DNA from: Ophioderma brevispina
Lineage: Eukaryota > Echinodermata > Ophiuroidea > Amphilepidida > Ophiodermatidae
Length of the DNA stretch: 64,000 nucleotides
Direction: 5' to 3'
Assembly: GCA_023653785.1 (NCBI GenBank)
Contig: JAMKCH010002927.1
Coordinates: 62,001-126,000 of the forward strand
The notes beneath the pieces are model-generated. The model searched no databases. It had not been told where the DNA came from and worked only from the letters and a program-made list of their open reading frames with translations. Both the position numbers and the translations under genes were made by a program. Positions 12,096-24,000 of this stretch are shown here, piece by piece; positions within the stretch are counted from its first letter, which is position 1, and each line of letters opens with the position of its first letter.

Positions 12096-12685
12096 TCTCC
12101 TCTGGTCCTCATCCTATCAACACGACACTGAGTGCCTGCTATTATTCCCCCTTCAGGGCTACATGGACTTACCTGGGAATAAAATGCATTAAAATGCATA
12201 ACCATTCAGGTAAATAAATAACAACAGATAAAGCCAAGAAAAAAAGTTTGTCTCAGAAGACCGTGTGCATTTTCTTTAAAATTGGTCTTTGACCACATAA
12301 TTTTTTTTTTTCTTTAGGTTTTTACTCATTTAAATTTTTTTGTTAAAAAATCAGGAAAAAAATTAACAAAATAAAAAAGTGGGTCGAAAATGCAATAAAA
12401 AAATCAAAATAATCCTGCATTTCGCATCAGCATTTCCTAAAAACAAAAACAAAACATTTCGCATTGCCATTTTTCACATTTCTTCTGAGATGAACAACTT
12501 CTTTTTTTTTGCCCAAGCATGTATCATATTCAGCAGAAAAGGTAGCTTCTTTTAGGCCTAAAATTGTTCGGTAAGTGTAAATGTCGGTAAGTGGTTTGCA
12601 TACATGTGTGTTGTTGTTAATCTTAAGACAGAATATGTATTTTTTTAGTCAGCTTACAGTGAGATCGGCTTGTAAATTCAAATTT
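12096..12685. other. AT-rich spacer with A and T runs
   Basis: Contains runs of T at 12301-12311 and 12502-12510 and a small inverted pair around TTACCTGG (12170) and CAGGTAAA (12209). No gene is supported. Confidence 0.5.
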
Positions 12686-12689
12686 TTAA

Positions 12690-12990
12690 CAGCCTCGTGC
12701 CCAGATTTTACTAGAAGTGGTTAAAATTTTGGTAGCTAAAATTTTTCAGTAGCTTTCTGAAGAAAGCTACTGTTTTTCTCAATTTACCTGTGAATTCTTA
12801 GGGTGAGAAGATGTTTGGTTTGAATGTTATGAGTGCAAATGTGTCCTATTTTGGTTGACTGATTATATTTACAACGCACACAAGGTACTCTATACTATAC
12901 AAAATTACATTGGCAAAGCAGAATGAATATTGGCACAAAACTTACCATGAATCAAGATGAAAACTTGATACTAAATCGGGTCATCCCCCT
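12690..12990 (+). mobile_element. Family 1 TTAA-bounded MITE
   Basis: Flanked by TTAA at 12686-12689 and 12991-12994. It aligns in order with 5818-6165, including GAAAGCTACTGTTTTTCTCA, TTGGTTTGAATGTTATGAG and AAATCGGGTCATCCCCC at the right end. It is shorter than its relatives because of internal deletions. Confidence 0.8.
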
Positions 12991-12994
12991 TTAA

Positions 12995-13567
12995 TAGATG
13001 TTGACATTAAAAATGTATTGACTGAAAAGAGTGTCAAACATATATTTTTTTAATAGCAGGAAAATGTCTGGGTCCTCTTTTTTCTGTCAGTTACGTTACA
13101 TCGACCAAATAATTTGGGGTCTTGAGAGCAAAGATCTGTTTTGTGGCACCATAGCATCAGGCATAATCAAAAGTTTATTGTGTCAATAAGCATATAAATA
13201 CCATCAAATTCTGCACCCTCGCATAAATATTTTTTTCTTCTTGTAAGCAAACATCTGCTAAAGTGTTGAGCAGCATTTTTTGTCTCCAACTTGTAAAGAG
13301 ACTTGGAGAAGACTAAACTGTGTGAATTCCCAAGGGTTCATTCTGAATTGTGGTTTTGATGAAAGATACACAGCCTGCTAGTGCCCACTTGATGTAAGTT
13401 TTTGAAACATCTTCTCAAACTTGTTAGGCAAATTTTCAACAAAAAAATGCATCCAGGTCTAAAATTTGTCATTCTTGTGAAAGTTTGTAACCTAAAAGGC
13501 TAAATGTAATCAGATTTGTACCTATTTTGGGACCACAGGCTTAAAATACACAATTTATGTTTGTTAA
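12995..13567. other. AT-rich spacer
   Basis: I see no gene, RNA or repeat here. Confidence 0.5.
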
Positions 13568-14089
13568 AAGCCAAAGGGTGTATTGAGTCAATCCCACAAT
13601 GCACTGGTTTTGGGAAATTTCACCTCAATAGGGTCACGTGATCCCTCAAAAATCCAATTCTGAACACATAAAAACCCTGACTTTTATGCTCATTTTAGCT
13701 GACAAAGCATCAATTGGTACTTAAGGAATTTTTTAGCATGATCATGAAATGTCTTGTGGTTCTTAAACTTTTGGAACACTTTATCCCCAAGTACTATACT
13801 TTGTTCATCACCTAATAGGCAAATATTATTCGCCTTTTGTTTATCCGCGCGTGAAAGTAACTCCATTTTACACGCGCGTTTCTAGCCATAAGCGTGCGCC
13901 GCGCATACATCCCGCACTGCGCTTGCTGCGGTAGCGTTGCTTACAGTTGCGCCCGCGCTATTCTATATCAATTCGCGGTGTTAAAGAGTCTTGCCAATTT
14001 GGTGATGAACAAAGTATAATATGTATTTAGTACAGCACAGTATAGGCACATTGCAATGCATTATGGGATTGATTCAAAACACCCTGTGG
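13568..14089. mobile_element. 522-bp inverted-repeat element with TTAA flanks and CpG-rich core
   Basis: TTAA flanks both ends (13564-13567, 14090-14093). The outer arms (about 13573-13606 and 14052-14089) pair through GTCAATCCCACAATGC and GCATTATGGGATTGAT. A second perfect 18-bp inverted pair lies inside (TATACTTTGTTCATCACC at 13795-13812, with its complement at 14001-14018). The core, 13840-13975, is unusually rich in CG dinucleotides (CGCGCG, GCGCCGCGC) compared with its surroundings. It has no coding capacity. Confidence 0.75.
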
Positions 14090-14093
14090 TTAA

Positions 14094-17000
14094 AAGTTGA
14101 GAAGTAGAAAAGAGTTCCTGAAATTTGTGGCAAATATTTATTTTTTAGAAAATTAAACCTAACATGTGTCATATGTGCAAATTTGTATCTCATTAGGTTG
14201 GGGGGGAATAACAGCCTCCCTTGAAAGCTACTCTGCAACACCTCACTAGCTTCAATAGGAGTCTTCCAATGCCACCATCTTGTGTCAGGCAAGTTTACAG
14301 ACAAAAGGTTCCAATATTTTTATACCAACAGAGATGAGACACAAACGAAAACCAAGAATCTAGGCCACTGACAGCAAATTCTCCTGAGACTTTACCCATC
14401 TCATCCCATAATCACTGTAAATACTACAGGCAAATCAAGCAACTCCTGTCAGTTGAAAGACAGTTGAACAAGCAACAGTGCCACCCTGCTATGGGCCCAC
14501 AGGTCACAGACCTGGAGATGAAAGTTGTGTCTGATCTGATAAGTACTGAGATAAAACAGGACAGTATTATCTGGGTCACAAAGGGCAGACAATTGGGTGC
14601 GTCCATTGCTCCTCAGTGAAAGATAGTTCGGGTGAGATGTTGGATCAGTAAGGAAAGCTCATTTTACATTCTGCTTTGGAACACAACTTAAAAGGTCTTA
14701 TAAAGTTGCCGACTTTTTGCGTCTTCCGATTTCTTGGAAATCCAAAACATTTTACTCTTCAAATTGTAGAAAAATTTACCATGGCACAATTTCATGACTC
14801 TAAGCAATCCCAGAAGATGTTTTAAAGGCACTATATCATCAGCAATTTTCTTCATAATGTAAATGATACCACCCTCATTATTTTGGTCAAAATTGAGTTT
14901 TTTTACATTGTTTTATTGGAAATTGTTGCAGTAAACGTCCTGTGTAAGTGACAAAGTTGAAAAACATATCTTTAAACACAGGCAATTTTTGTGAAAAAAG
15001 TTATGTCTTATCATATGAAATAAATGACTGGATTCTGGCTTTAAACCAATACGACAAACTGCATCATGATCATACTTTTCTATGCACTTAATATTCCCCT
15101 CATATCCGAGCAATGCAATATGGGATTAGTGTAAATCGCCCTCTGGGGCAATCCTGAACCATATACATGCTTGTTTTTCCAGGGGTTGTTATGTAACACC
15201 TAAGCAAAATGGGAGGAAAATAACATTCCAGACACATACACACATTACACACAAAAATAACCCTCCACTCAGTATGCTATGACACTACGCTCTCACACAA
15301 CCGGGAGGACCCAGTCAAATCATGCGAAACTGCACAAGTGTTTACAAATTCTCGTTTCAATACACATCTATTAATTATAGAACGCTGTCAGAAATTGAAA
15401 TGTAATTTGTAGATTGCCATGGGTGCATCCGTTCCTAATTTAATGCACTGAACGGAAACCCAATTTTTTTTAAAGGACGGGACAACATTATAGAAGCAGT
15501 GACCTCTCTAATTATTTGAAAGGTGTATCTATCTCAGGACAGTGAACTTCAGCTCTCTTCAAGGCAGAAATGGCGTCGATTATTAGTATTACACAGAAAA
15601 AAAGAGAGCTTCAGTGGGTAAAATACTAAAATTGCTAATGAATTAACTTGATTAAGCAGGATTTAATAAAGCTTGGGATTGACGATTCTTTTTATCAAAA
15701 TACATCTTGGGAACCACTTAGTCGAGAGACAAAAGACTGATGCCATCAGCAATATCAGATAGGCCTAAATTGCCCAATTAAAGTTCACTTGCCAAATTAT
15801 CTGACAACAACAAATCACATGTTCAAAAGGGTACAATAACCTGTTTTAAAAGGGGTCACATTGACTTCTTCCCTTAAATCCACAACCTCACTGCTAATTG
15901 TTACAGGTTTGTTTTATCAGAGTCTGGCATTCAAAAGTGAGAACTATGGCAAGCATATATGAATGCAAGAAATATGGTTTTGAGTAGAAATTCACCTAAA
16001 CAGTTTCATTTTGCAACCCTCGTAATAGTGTTTAGCTTACAGCTGAAACTACAGCAGCTTACCAAGTTCTTCATTGTAAAGACATGCACATTATAACACA
16101 CAAGGCCTCAATTCAACACCTTCTACATTCTTCTATTTCAAGGTCATACAAAACCATGGATGCTCATCACAATGTGAAATTCTGATCGCTTCAAATCTTA
16201 CCTTGAGATATTTAACAAATAACAGGCAAAACTTGGAATTATACTGTGTGTAATTATCAGACTACAGAGCAATTCCCTACAGTCAGTGAAGGTTGCCATA
16301 TTTGACAGACTCATGTGGCATTTTTGCTACTACTAAACTATTAAAGATGGCCTGCGACAAAATATCTTCACAAATTTAACATTTTCAAGAAACGGAAAAG
16401 TGAATAACTACATTTTATCTCAATCACTCGCTATCAGATGCTTAACAGGGTTGGAAATGTAATCATTATTGTTTGTTTTTATACATTTGTTTATGTTTGT
16501 TTTAATCTGGCAAATGAAATGAAATTCCACTTGCAATTAATGCGAAGAATTTTCCTACTATACCGTGTGCCTTCTCTACCTGATCTTCGATCACTTCTAC
16601 ATCTGATTTTGAACATCTACCACATGAGCTACTACAGTGGCCATAACAAATAGTTCTTTATGTCACTAACTTTAGAAGTTTATTTGATCCTTGAAAGACA
16701 GGATTAGACTGTAATAAAAGTAAATTCTTTCGACATGCCTGAGACCTAGCATTGGCATGGTTAACATCATACCGACAAGTACAGTTCAAAACAAACACAT
16801 TACACAACACAATTGAGCGCTCTCAGTAGCCTTTGTGATGGGAATGGTGGGGTAAAAGGTTGTGTTAGTGCCTTTCAACGTATAGGCCTATATTTTGATT
16901 CCCAGTCGTTTAAGAAATAAATGAAATACTAGATTCCAGTTGATAGTGGAATAGCCTCTACTTTTTTGTAGGTGGAGGTATGAATTGAGAGGATCAGTAT

Positions 17001-18801
17001 ATAAAAACTTTAGTCCGTGTATTTGTGGTATGATGTGTGCTATAGCCATGATAGGCAACCCTCAGCGGTTGGGCCATTCACAGTCCCAATCAATAGTCAA
17101 AGCATAAACCCTAGAATGTTCAAATCCAGGAATAGTTTCAGTGAAAGCAGGTGAAAGCTGATTTTATGAATAGTGAAGATAAAAGATCTGCATTGTTACA
17201 CACAGGTGACTGAAGCCTTCTAAAATTTATGATATGTTGTTGTAGGCAATGTTTAAAACCAATTCTGGGGTAGACACACTATGCATCACAATTAACATAG
17301 GATAAAATACAAAGTATTGACTGGATGAACAAGGTAACTTTATTTGCAGTTGGCCAACTTCTTCAATCCAATCTCTTTTGTATTGCGAGAAAGAAATCAA
17401 AGATTTTCTGGGTATTTCTGTCCCCTATTTTGAGTAATGGAGGCACGTCCAAACTCCACAGAACTCTTTTTACATCTACTATAAAAAACAATTTTTTCCA
17501 CAATTTTGTTGTTTCCTTTCAAAAGGAACGCTTGGGTTTAGGGATATAAAAAACGCGACACGGACGAGAGAAATACACAGAAAATTGTGGAAACGAACAA
17601 TCCAGACTATCTAAATGTTACTCATCTCTTAGTCCAGTCCTGTACGACACAAATCGAAAACAATCTACTGATGCCACAGCCTTGAAAATGATCTACGAAT
17701 TGTCTTACAACTTCTTCTGATAGCCTCAAGATAACATGAGTTAGCACTTTTGCTAGTGTCTTCTTCTACACATCATAATAACCCTATACCCTACCAAGTC
17801 TGCCAAACATCTTCCAATTAGTCAAACCTGTTGGCCTCCTGACCCTTTTATGCACTCATCTATCCCATTATCGAAAACAGATTGCAAAGGAACTTTGCGA
17901 CTTCTATTCACTTTACAGTAATGCTTTAAGTGGTCTAGTCCATCAAATGGTGATTTGAACACAGCAAATCTCTTTGGTATTCTTCTAGATGGTACTTGAG
18001 AAAACATCCAATTAAAATAACCACAAAATGGAGGTCATTTCGTGGATATCCATCTTTTTTTCCTGGCCCTATTTTATTTCGGCAAAAAGGCAGAGGTAGG
18101 GCTTTCACCTAATGTATAGTCTCTGTACAGCAGTATGCATGTTGCCTGCATGTAGGTGTTGTTTTTCTAAGAACACTAGTTGGGGTATGAAATCTTCAAA
18201 ATCTGATAAAATGCCTTCATTTTATCTCACATGACAACAATTTCCAATAAAAATGCTGAATAAGCACTCCTCTCAGTTTGGGCATAAATCCATGGTTCCT
18301 GATTTGGGCAGGATAAGTGTTCCCCACACTAAACTTTGAAATGTCTTTAAAATTTCACTTAAAGGTGGTTAGATGTGTCATATGAGCATATCTTACGAGA
18401 TCTGGACTCTTGCCACATAAGTAGAATTAAAATTACCCATTTCCCAGTCTCCCTCCATGATCTATCAAAATCCTACTTATTTTTCCTCCCATGAATAATT
18501 ATGATTCAAGTACTTGAATATCTGCCAGATACTTCATAAGTCCATTCCGGTTAAGGAGGACTAAGGTATGTGGCGGAACCTGAGGATTTCATTACTGCAG
18601 AGTGACTTAGTGTGATCAGCCCAAAATACTCTTCACATTATGTTGAATATGCATAGTATGGGCCTCATCCCCAAGTCAACTAACATGGATCCACTACTGT
18701 ATGTAGGAAAGAAGTAAAGTTTTCAATGGAAGAATTTAGGCCTAATTAGATTGCAACCATTTTATTAAATGATACCAGACCAATATCAAATAATCCTTTC
18801 C
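14094..18801. other. Long AT-rich spacer
   Basis: About 4.7 kb with only short open frames (up to 76 codons), none recognisable. The end of a possible repeat, GCAATGCAATATGGGATTAG at 15111, resembles the arm of the 13568-14089 element, but I found no partner. A 15-16-bp inverted pair (TTTCCACAATTTT near 17493 and AAAATTGTGGAAA near 17580) may be another small relic. This could be intron or intergenic DNA. Confidence 0.5.
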
Positions 18802-18805
18802 TTAA

Positions 18806-19140
18806 AGGTGCATGTTCTGATCGTCTTTGGGACCCCCCTGTTTTTACCCGGAAGTAGTATCGATTTTGATATCAGATGAAAGGCTGTATTTTTCTCATTG
18901 TTGTCCTGAAATTTGAGCCCCAAAATCCAGTTCATTCCCAAGATATAAACAAAAACCGCCAAATTAATGGTTAACCATCAATATTAGCACAATATTGAAT
19001 AGGGCTTTGCAGTATGCATTATTGCTTCTACCATAAAAACCGCAAGTTTGTTTCCCACGGTACTTGATGGGCATATGTGCAAGTGCCAGGCTCTCACATC
19101 AAGTAGAGAACACAATTGACATAAATCTGAACAAGCACCT
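18806..19140 (+). mobile_element. Family 2 TTAA-bounded MITE, complete
   Basis: This 335-bp element is flanked by TTAA (18802-18805 and 19141-19144). Its termini are AGGTGC at the left and GCACCT at the right. Its left third (TTTACCCGGAAGTAGT, GATATCAGATGAAAGGCTG) is related to the left third of family 1. The rest, with CCGCAAGTTTGTTTCCCACG, is specific to family 2. Confidence 0.8.
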
Positions 19141-19144
19141 TTAA

Positions 19145-20132
19145 TCAAGTTATAAAATACTTAAGCCTAGTTGCTTACCTGATATGGTAGAATAGCAAGG
19201 GCACAAACAGGATGTACATGAAAAAGAACAAACACAGAGCAAAAAATAGATTGTTAAAACACATAGTGAAATGCTGTTTCATCTATTACTTTTTAATTAA
19301 ATCAAATTGATATAACACATATGGTGTAGCTTTTGACAAATCCATCCAATTTAGGGTAATTTACACGTAAAATACTAAATAATCTAGAGCGTAATTGCAA
19401 ATTTTAATATACCTGCAAATTAAGCATTACCACCGCTTACTTTTTTTTAAATGGTGGAAATGTTCAAAATATATGTATGTATACTCTCAAACGGCTTTTG
19501 TGTATTTTCTTATAGAAAAAGATGCCCGCAGAGGTTTTAGCCTGTTTATTCATTCCTAAAACAAGAGGAATTTTATACTAAAGCCACAAATTTCATTCAA
19601 ATTGTCTAGAAATCACACAAATCTGTAATACACAACGAGGAAAATGGCAGATTTCACATCCAGAAAGAAACCCGGCCTACATAATATTGTGTTTTTAGAG
19701 CTCAAATTTCAACAGACAGTCAGTCAGTTAACCACCTAATAACTGCAGCACAGTTAAGATGTTCCACTTTCCAGATTGTGTCAATCTTGACGTAAAAAGT
19801 GACAATACCTGTTGCACTCTCAAGAAAAATTACCTAAATTGCTTGTACAGATCTTGTGATGTTAAACCACACCAACAAGCTGCCCAAGGAATTCAAAGGT
19901 AAACTTTCCTAGTTTTCTACTGTGCCTCGTTCAGCGGACACCTTAACGCGGTACATTTACAGGCTTTATTTATCTTGGCTGTCTCACTGTTGAGCTTGCA
20001 GGATGAGAAAGACAAAGGATGAAAATGATATAGGAAAGCTGATCTGACCTACACCACCAAGGAACACGCTAAAATACATGCCAATTTGTACGTCAAGAAG
20101 TGGCTGGATTATGGTGACAAGGGTTGATCTAC
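19145..20132. other. AT-rich spacer
   Basis: No gene or large repeat was recognised. Confidence 0.5.
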
Positions 20133-20134
20133 AC

Positions 20135-20172
20135 TATGAGTTACAATATCCTCATCCACCAAGGACACAGTT
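20135..20172 (+). repeat. 38-bp segment shared with 59891-59928
   Basis: ACAATATCCTCATCCACCAA and its neighbours recur nearly unchanged 39.7 kb away, where the flanks differ. This suggests a dispersed repeat whose full extent I cannot define from two copies. Confidence 0.55.
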
Positions 20173-20202
20173 CAGTGGGTTGTACTTGTACATGAACTGA
20201 CC

Positions 20203-20496
20203 TTGTGTGATCTTATGCCAATGGAATTGAGCTTTTACCAGCTCATAGTGCCATTGGTAATCTGGTCAAATCTTGCCTCATCTATGGACTCTGGTCGCTA
20301 CTCTCTACGTTCTTCTCAGGATATTACTAGACTGGTCATACCCCCCACTACCCGCCATGCTGGTGATCACTCTTTTCATGTTTATGGGCCACGTCTATGG
20401 AATACACTTCCATCCAAAATTCGCATGGCTCCCACACTCAGTAGCTTCAAAAAGCTCCATCAAACATATTTCCTTGTGTTTAATTTGTACTCTTAA
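20203..20496 (+). pseudogene. LINE reverse transcriptase, C-terminal remnant
   Basis: This 97-codon frame matches the conserved tail of CR1/L2/jockey-type reverse transcriptases. A basic stretch YSLRSSQDITRLVIP is followed by GDHSFHVYGPRLWNTLPSKI, then SSFKKLHQTYF and a stop. The W of LWNTLP and the preceding GD-SF pattern are the diagnostic residues. The polymerase palm with its catalytic aspartates and any endonuclease domain are absent, so the remnant cannot be active. The listed ATG is only the first in the open frame. The true protein would begin several kilobases upstream in an intact element, and no such sequence is present here. Confidence 0.85.
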
Positions 20497-20585
20497 TTTT
20501 TTTATGGTTATTTTCTTGTTTGTAATGCGCCTTGATATTCACTGATTTGGCGCAATATAAGTCTTTGTATGTATGTATGTATGTT
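20203..20585 (+). mobile_element. 3' end of a non-LTR retrotransposon (LINE), 5'-truncated
   Basis: The fragment holds the C-terminal coding tail of a reverse transcriptase, a short 3' untranslated region with the paired motif GCGCCTTGA/TTTGGCGCAATATAAG, and a (TATG)n tail at 20567-20583. This order is typical of CR1/L2/Rex-like LINE 3' ends, which are copied by target-primed reverse transcription and are usually truncated at the 5' end. The upstream boundary is uncertain. Confidence 0.8.
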
Positions 20586-21743
20586 AAAAAAATAATTTCA
20601 TCTTTGCTAATTGCTACACTGTATTCAGATCTCTTGTGATTAAAGGGCAAAATTATATCAACTTCTCAAAATAGCATTTTACTTATTCTGTGTGTGCATG
20701 TACACACACACACGCAACACACACAGGCATATGCACTGGTGTGTCTACCTGTGTATGAATTTTTTTTTAAATTCAAATTTTTTAAAAAGCTCCTAAAATC
20801 TCGCTTGGTCTATAAACACCAAGTTGATTTATTTACTGTTATCCTTTCCATTTACAAGGCAAACAACATGCTAAGTCAACCGACCGTGAACTTGCCAAAG
20901 TTACGGATCACTTAATACAGTACTTGTTAAAAATCGGCGCTAACCGTTGTTGTGACGGGAATTTATTAAATAGGTATCCATGGTGACAATATAGTAACTA
21001 TTTCATAAGACTACTTGTGAAAACTTGGTTTGTGTTATTTTTGTGTCATTGTTTAGATGGCATGCATAGGAACGTGTGCATGTGTGCTTGCAGCTTAAAT
21101 TTGTCATTTGCCTTATGTAAACACGATGCTTGAAATGGATTTCAAGAAAATCATCCAGAAATCTTGACATTTTGCATAATATATTTTTGCATTACCACAA
21201 TTCAGGCTTATCAATTTTACTGTTTGGAATACATCAGTGCTCTAAATATTATTTTTGGTGGGGAAGGGGATTCTAACATCTAATTTCAGACATTTTAATA
21301 TTTTCATATTTATTCAGATTCATCAAGTTGGTAACTTTTGGTATTAAAGCAATAACAGCACATTTTTCGAAGAGTGCCCCCAATTTTCAAAATTTGAGAT
21401 TTTTGCACAGTTGTGTTGGTAATTGTCTAGTAACCTATACCTGCAAGTGGTAACATCTCAAAAATGTGTGTTCGTCATAAAGAAGCAATTTTGTAATTAG
21501 AATAGGGATCCCTGATTGTAATTTAATGGCGGAGCTGGAAATGCCAAATTTATGTCCGTCCATGATGAAATAGTTCCACCTCACGAAAATGACCTCTAAC
21601 TTAACTTGCCTGAACCGAAAAAGGAACAACTAATGGATGAGCGTAGACACATATACACGGCGCAATTTCCCAGTTATTTCATATTGCAAGGATGTTTCAG
21701 CAGCCGTTGAATTATTATCAGAGATCTCTGATATTAATTATTC
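20586..21743. other. AT-rich spacer with a CA microsatellite
   Basis: A short (CA)n-type tract lies at about 20690-20730. The remainder shows no gene or defined repeat. Confidence 0.5.
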
Positions 21744-23548
21744 TAATTACAAAATTCCTTCTTTTGTGAGAAATAGACACTTTTGAGCTCTACCATTCAC
21801 AGGTATTGTTTACTAATCAATTACCAATGCAACTGTGCCAAATCTCAAAATATCTGGAAAAATTGGGGCGCTCTTCAAAAAATGGGCTGTTATTGCTTTA
21901 AGAAATTTATTAAATGCCAATGCATGTTGCCAAAACCAGCAAATGAATCAGATTTCATTGAATGAAATTCAATCTTTTCTAAATGGTTAAAATTAAATAT
22001 CTTCACATTTTGTTTGGTCTGGAAAATCCAGACAAAGTTCACTTATCCCACCCTCTCCCACATCAAAAATACATTCAAATCAATGTCCCCCATATGCCAG
22101 GACCATGAACACGTAGGGCCAAGAGCAACAACGCATCCGAGTGTTGTTTCTTCAGCTGAAAATGGAGTTGTCAGGAGCAGCAGAGGTGCTTTATAATGTG
22201 TTTGTATTTGACTCAAACAAGGGCACTAAAGCTGTTTTTACAATGGCTACCATGTCACAGTGCTGTAGTTTGATTATTTGGCCGACTCAATTTTTTGCAG
22301 TAGTTTGGGACCTTGAAACACCCAATGTATTATTTGCATAATTCATTGTTAGCTTGCACTGTACAGTTTTGCAGGTATCTGCAAAACATCTTCCCTCCAT
22401 TTCTTGTCAGTGTACTACTTCTAGTTCAAATCCAGATACACCTTGGACAAGTGACATTTATTACTAAAGCTTTACATTGGTGAAGTAAAATCAAGTCTTT
22501 CCCAAGAGAGGAATTCTACTTCCCAAAATTAAGCTTTCAAAACTCAATGATGACACTTCTTCTGACACCTCTTTTGAGAACCCCTGGTGAGCAAGGTGAG
22601 CTTTGAAAGTGCATCCATCAGAAATAGACTTAACTGTAGCATGCTAAATTTGTATCGCTTTAATGCTATACTCCATCACACAGCCTGAAGCACTATGTGA
22701 CATTATCACTCTTCCTGCAGTCGTTTCCAAGGCATCATAAAGCATACCAAGTCACTGTGACTTTCGGTGAAGGGGAATTTTGCATGACCAGGGGTGTATT
22801 CACCAAAGCAATCGCAACTCGTAGCCTCAGTCATCTTTCACCACAACCTGTATAATGACACCAGGTCTCATATAGGCAATGCTCGAGTTACTACTCTGTT
22901 CACAAACTGAACCCTATGATTTTGTAGGCCTAAAGAGACTGACATTACTTCACGCTTCAAGTCAGTGAATTCATCCCCGGATTTGTTGCAAGAAGCACCC
23001 ATCTATACCTAAAATAACCTACGCATGTTTACATTCAGTACATCGTGTCCTAGATCTACCAACAAGCAGCCATCATGGGCTGCAGAACACTTAGAAACTT
23101 TGGATCACTAGTGACCCTGATGAATTCAGCAGTCTATATGGAATAAAGTGCACTTTATTTTGGGGGTTCTCAATAGGCAGCCCCTGAGCCTGTGATCTAC
23201 TGTCGGTTGACCCTCAAACAATTCTTCATATAGTTCTTCTTCTTAGCATATCCACAAGTCATTGGTAATGGCTTGTAATGGTGTCAAGATTTATTCAACT
23301 GAGTACGCTGATCCGGGGCTGCGTGTATCCATGATACAAATGCTCCTAACATGGTCCGCTGGCCGCTTTGAGGCTGGGGCGGATTGGGAACAGTCAGGGT
23401 TTTCACCCTACTCTTATTCAACACTGACTGCGATGTTCATGTACAGTTGTGACTCTGTACACAGGACTGACGGCTTAACATAGAAAAACAAGGGTTTTTT
23501 TGGTCCTCATATTTTTCCACTCTGTTTTGCCTTGTCATGGCCCACAAG

Positions 23549-23702
23549 CAGGGCTCGATTTAGAAAATAAAATTTACATGCACAACCCCTGATTTTTCCT
23601 CAAAATGGGCTGAAAAATACAAAATTTTACATGCACAGGCAAAATTCTGCATGTACAGAGCCAAAGTTACATGCATTTAAAACCCCTCTAAATCGAACCC
23701 TG
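23549..23702. mobile_element. hAT-like MITE with 8-bp target duplication
   Basis: This 154-bp element starts CAGGGCTCGATTTAG and ends CTAAATCGAACCCTG, so its termini are inverted repeats. It is flanked by the perfect direct repeat CCCACAAG (23541-23548 and 23703-23710). The 8-bp target duplication together with CAGGG...CCCTG termini is the hallmark of the hAT superfamily. It has no coding capacity. Related copies are at 26333-26479 and 37758-37919. Confidence 0.9.
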
Positions 23703-23763
23703 CCCACAAGCAAATATAATTGAGAAACCCTGGTTCAATGTACCAGAGACCCCAGATCTAAAA

Positions 23764-24000
23764 ATGGCTGCACCTGCAGCTAAGGCTGTTACAATCTTCT
23801 CCCACCAACCCAACCCATTTTCTTCCCTTCTCAGTTTCACAGGAGTCAATCAGGAAATCAATCAAGAGCAAATACAGGAGCCCCAAATCCAGTCTAGTCA
23901 AGCAGGCCATTTAGAGGAGGAGCAGAATATCATAGGGGCCTTATTTAAGGAGTTTGTTTACCTCACACTACAGAAAAGGTTTGACACCTTTGGTAGTTAG
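23764..24000 (+). CDS. Unrecognised 78-codon open frame, disrupted in duplicate
   Basis: It begins ATGGCTGCACCTGCAGC and encodes a low-complexity, Gln/Glu-rich stretch (INQEQIQEPQIQ) with no domain I recognise. The corresponding place in the second duplicate (from about 26545) carries several small insertions and deletions that break the frame. This argues against a maintained gene, unless those differences are sequencing errors. It partly overlaps sequence that recurs in inverted orientation at 27290-27630, which also points to repeat origin. Confidence 0.15.
   Translation: MAAPAAKAVTIFSHQPNPFSSLLSFTGVNQEINQEQIQEPQIQSSQAGHLEEEQNIIGALFKEFVYLTLQKRFDTFGS

Noticed and set aside
16878..16896. 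TAGGCCTA-type palindromes scattered through the window
   Set aside because: They are a genome-wide oligonucleotide bias in such genomes, not a defined site here.
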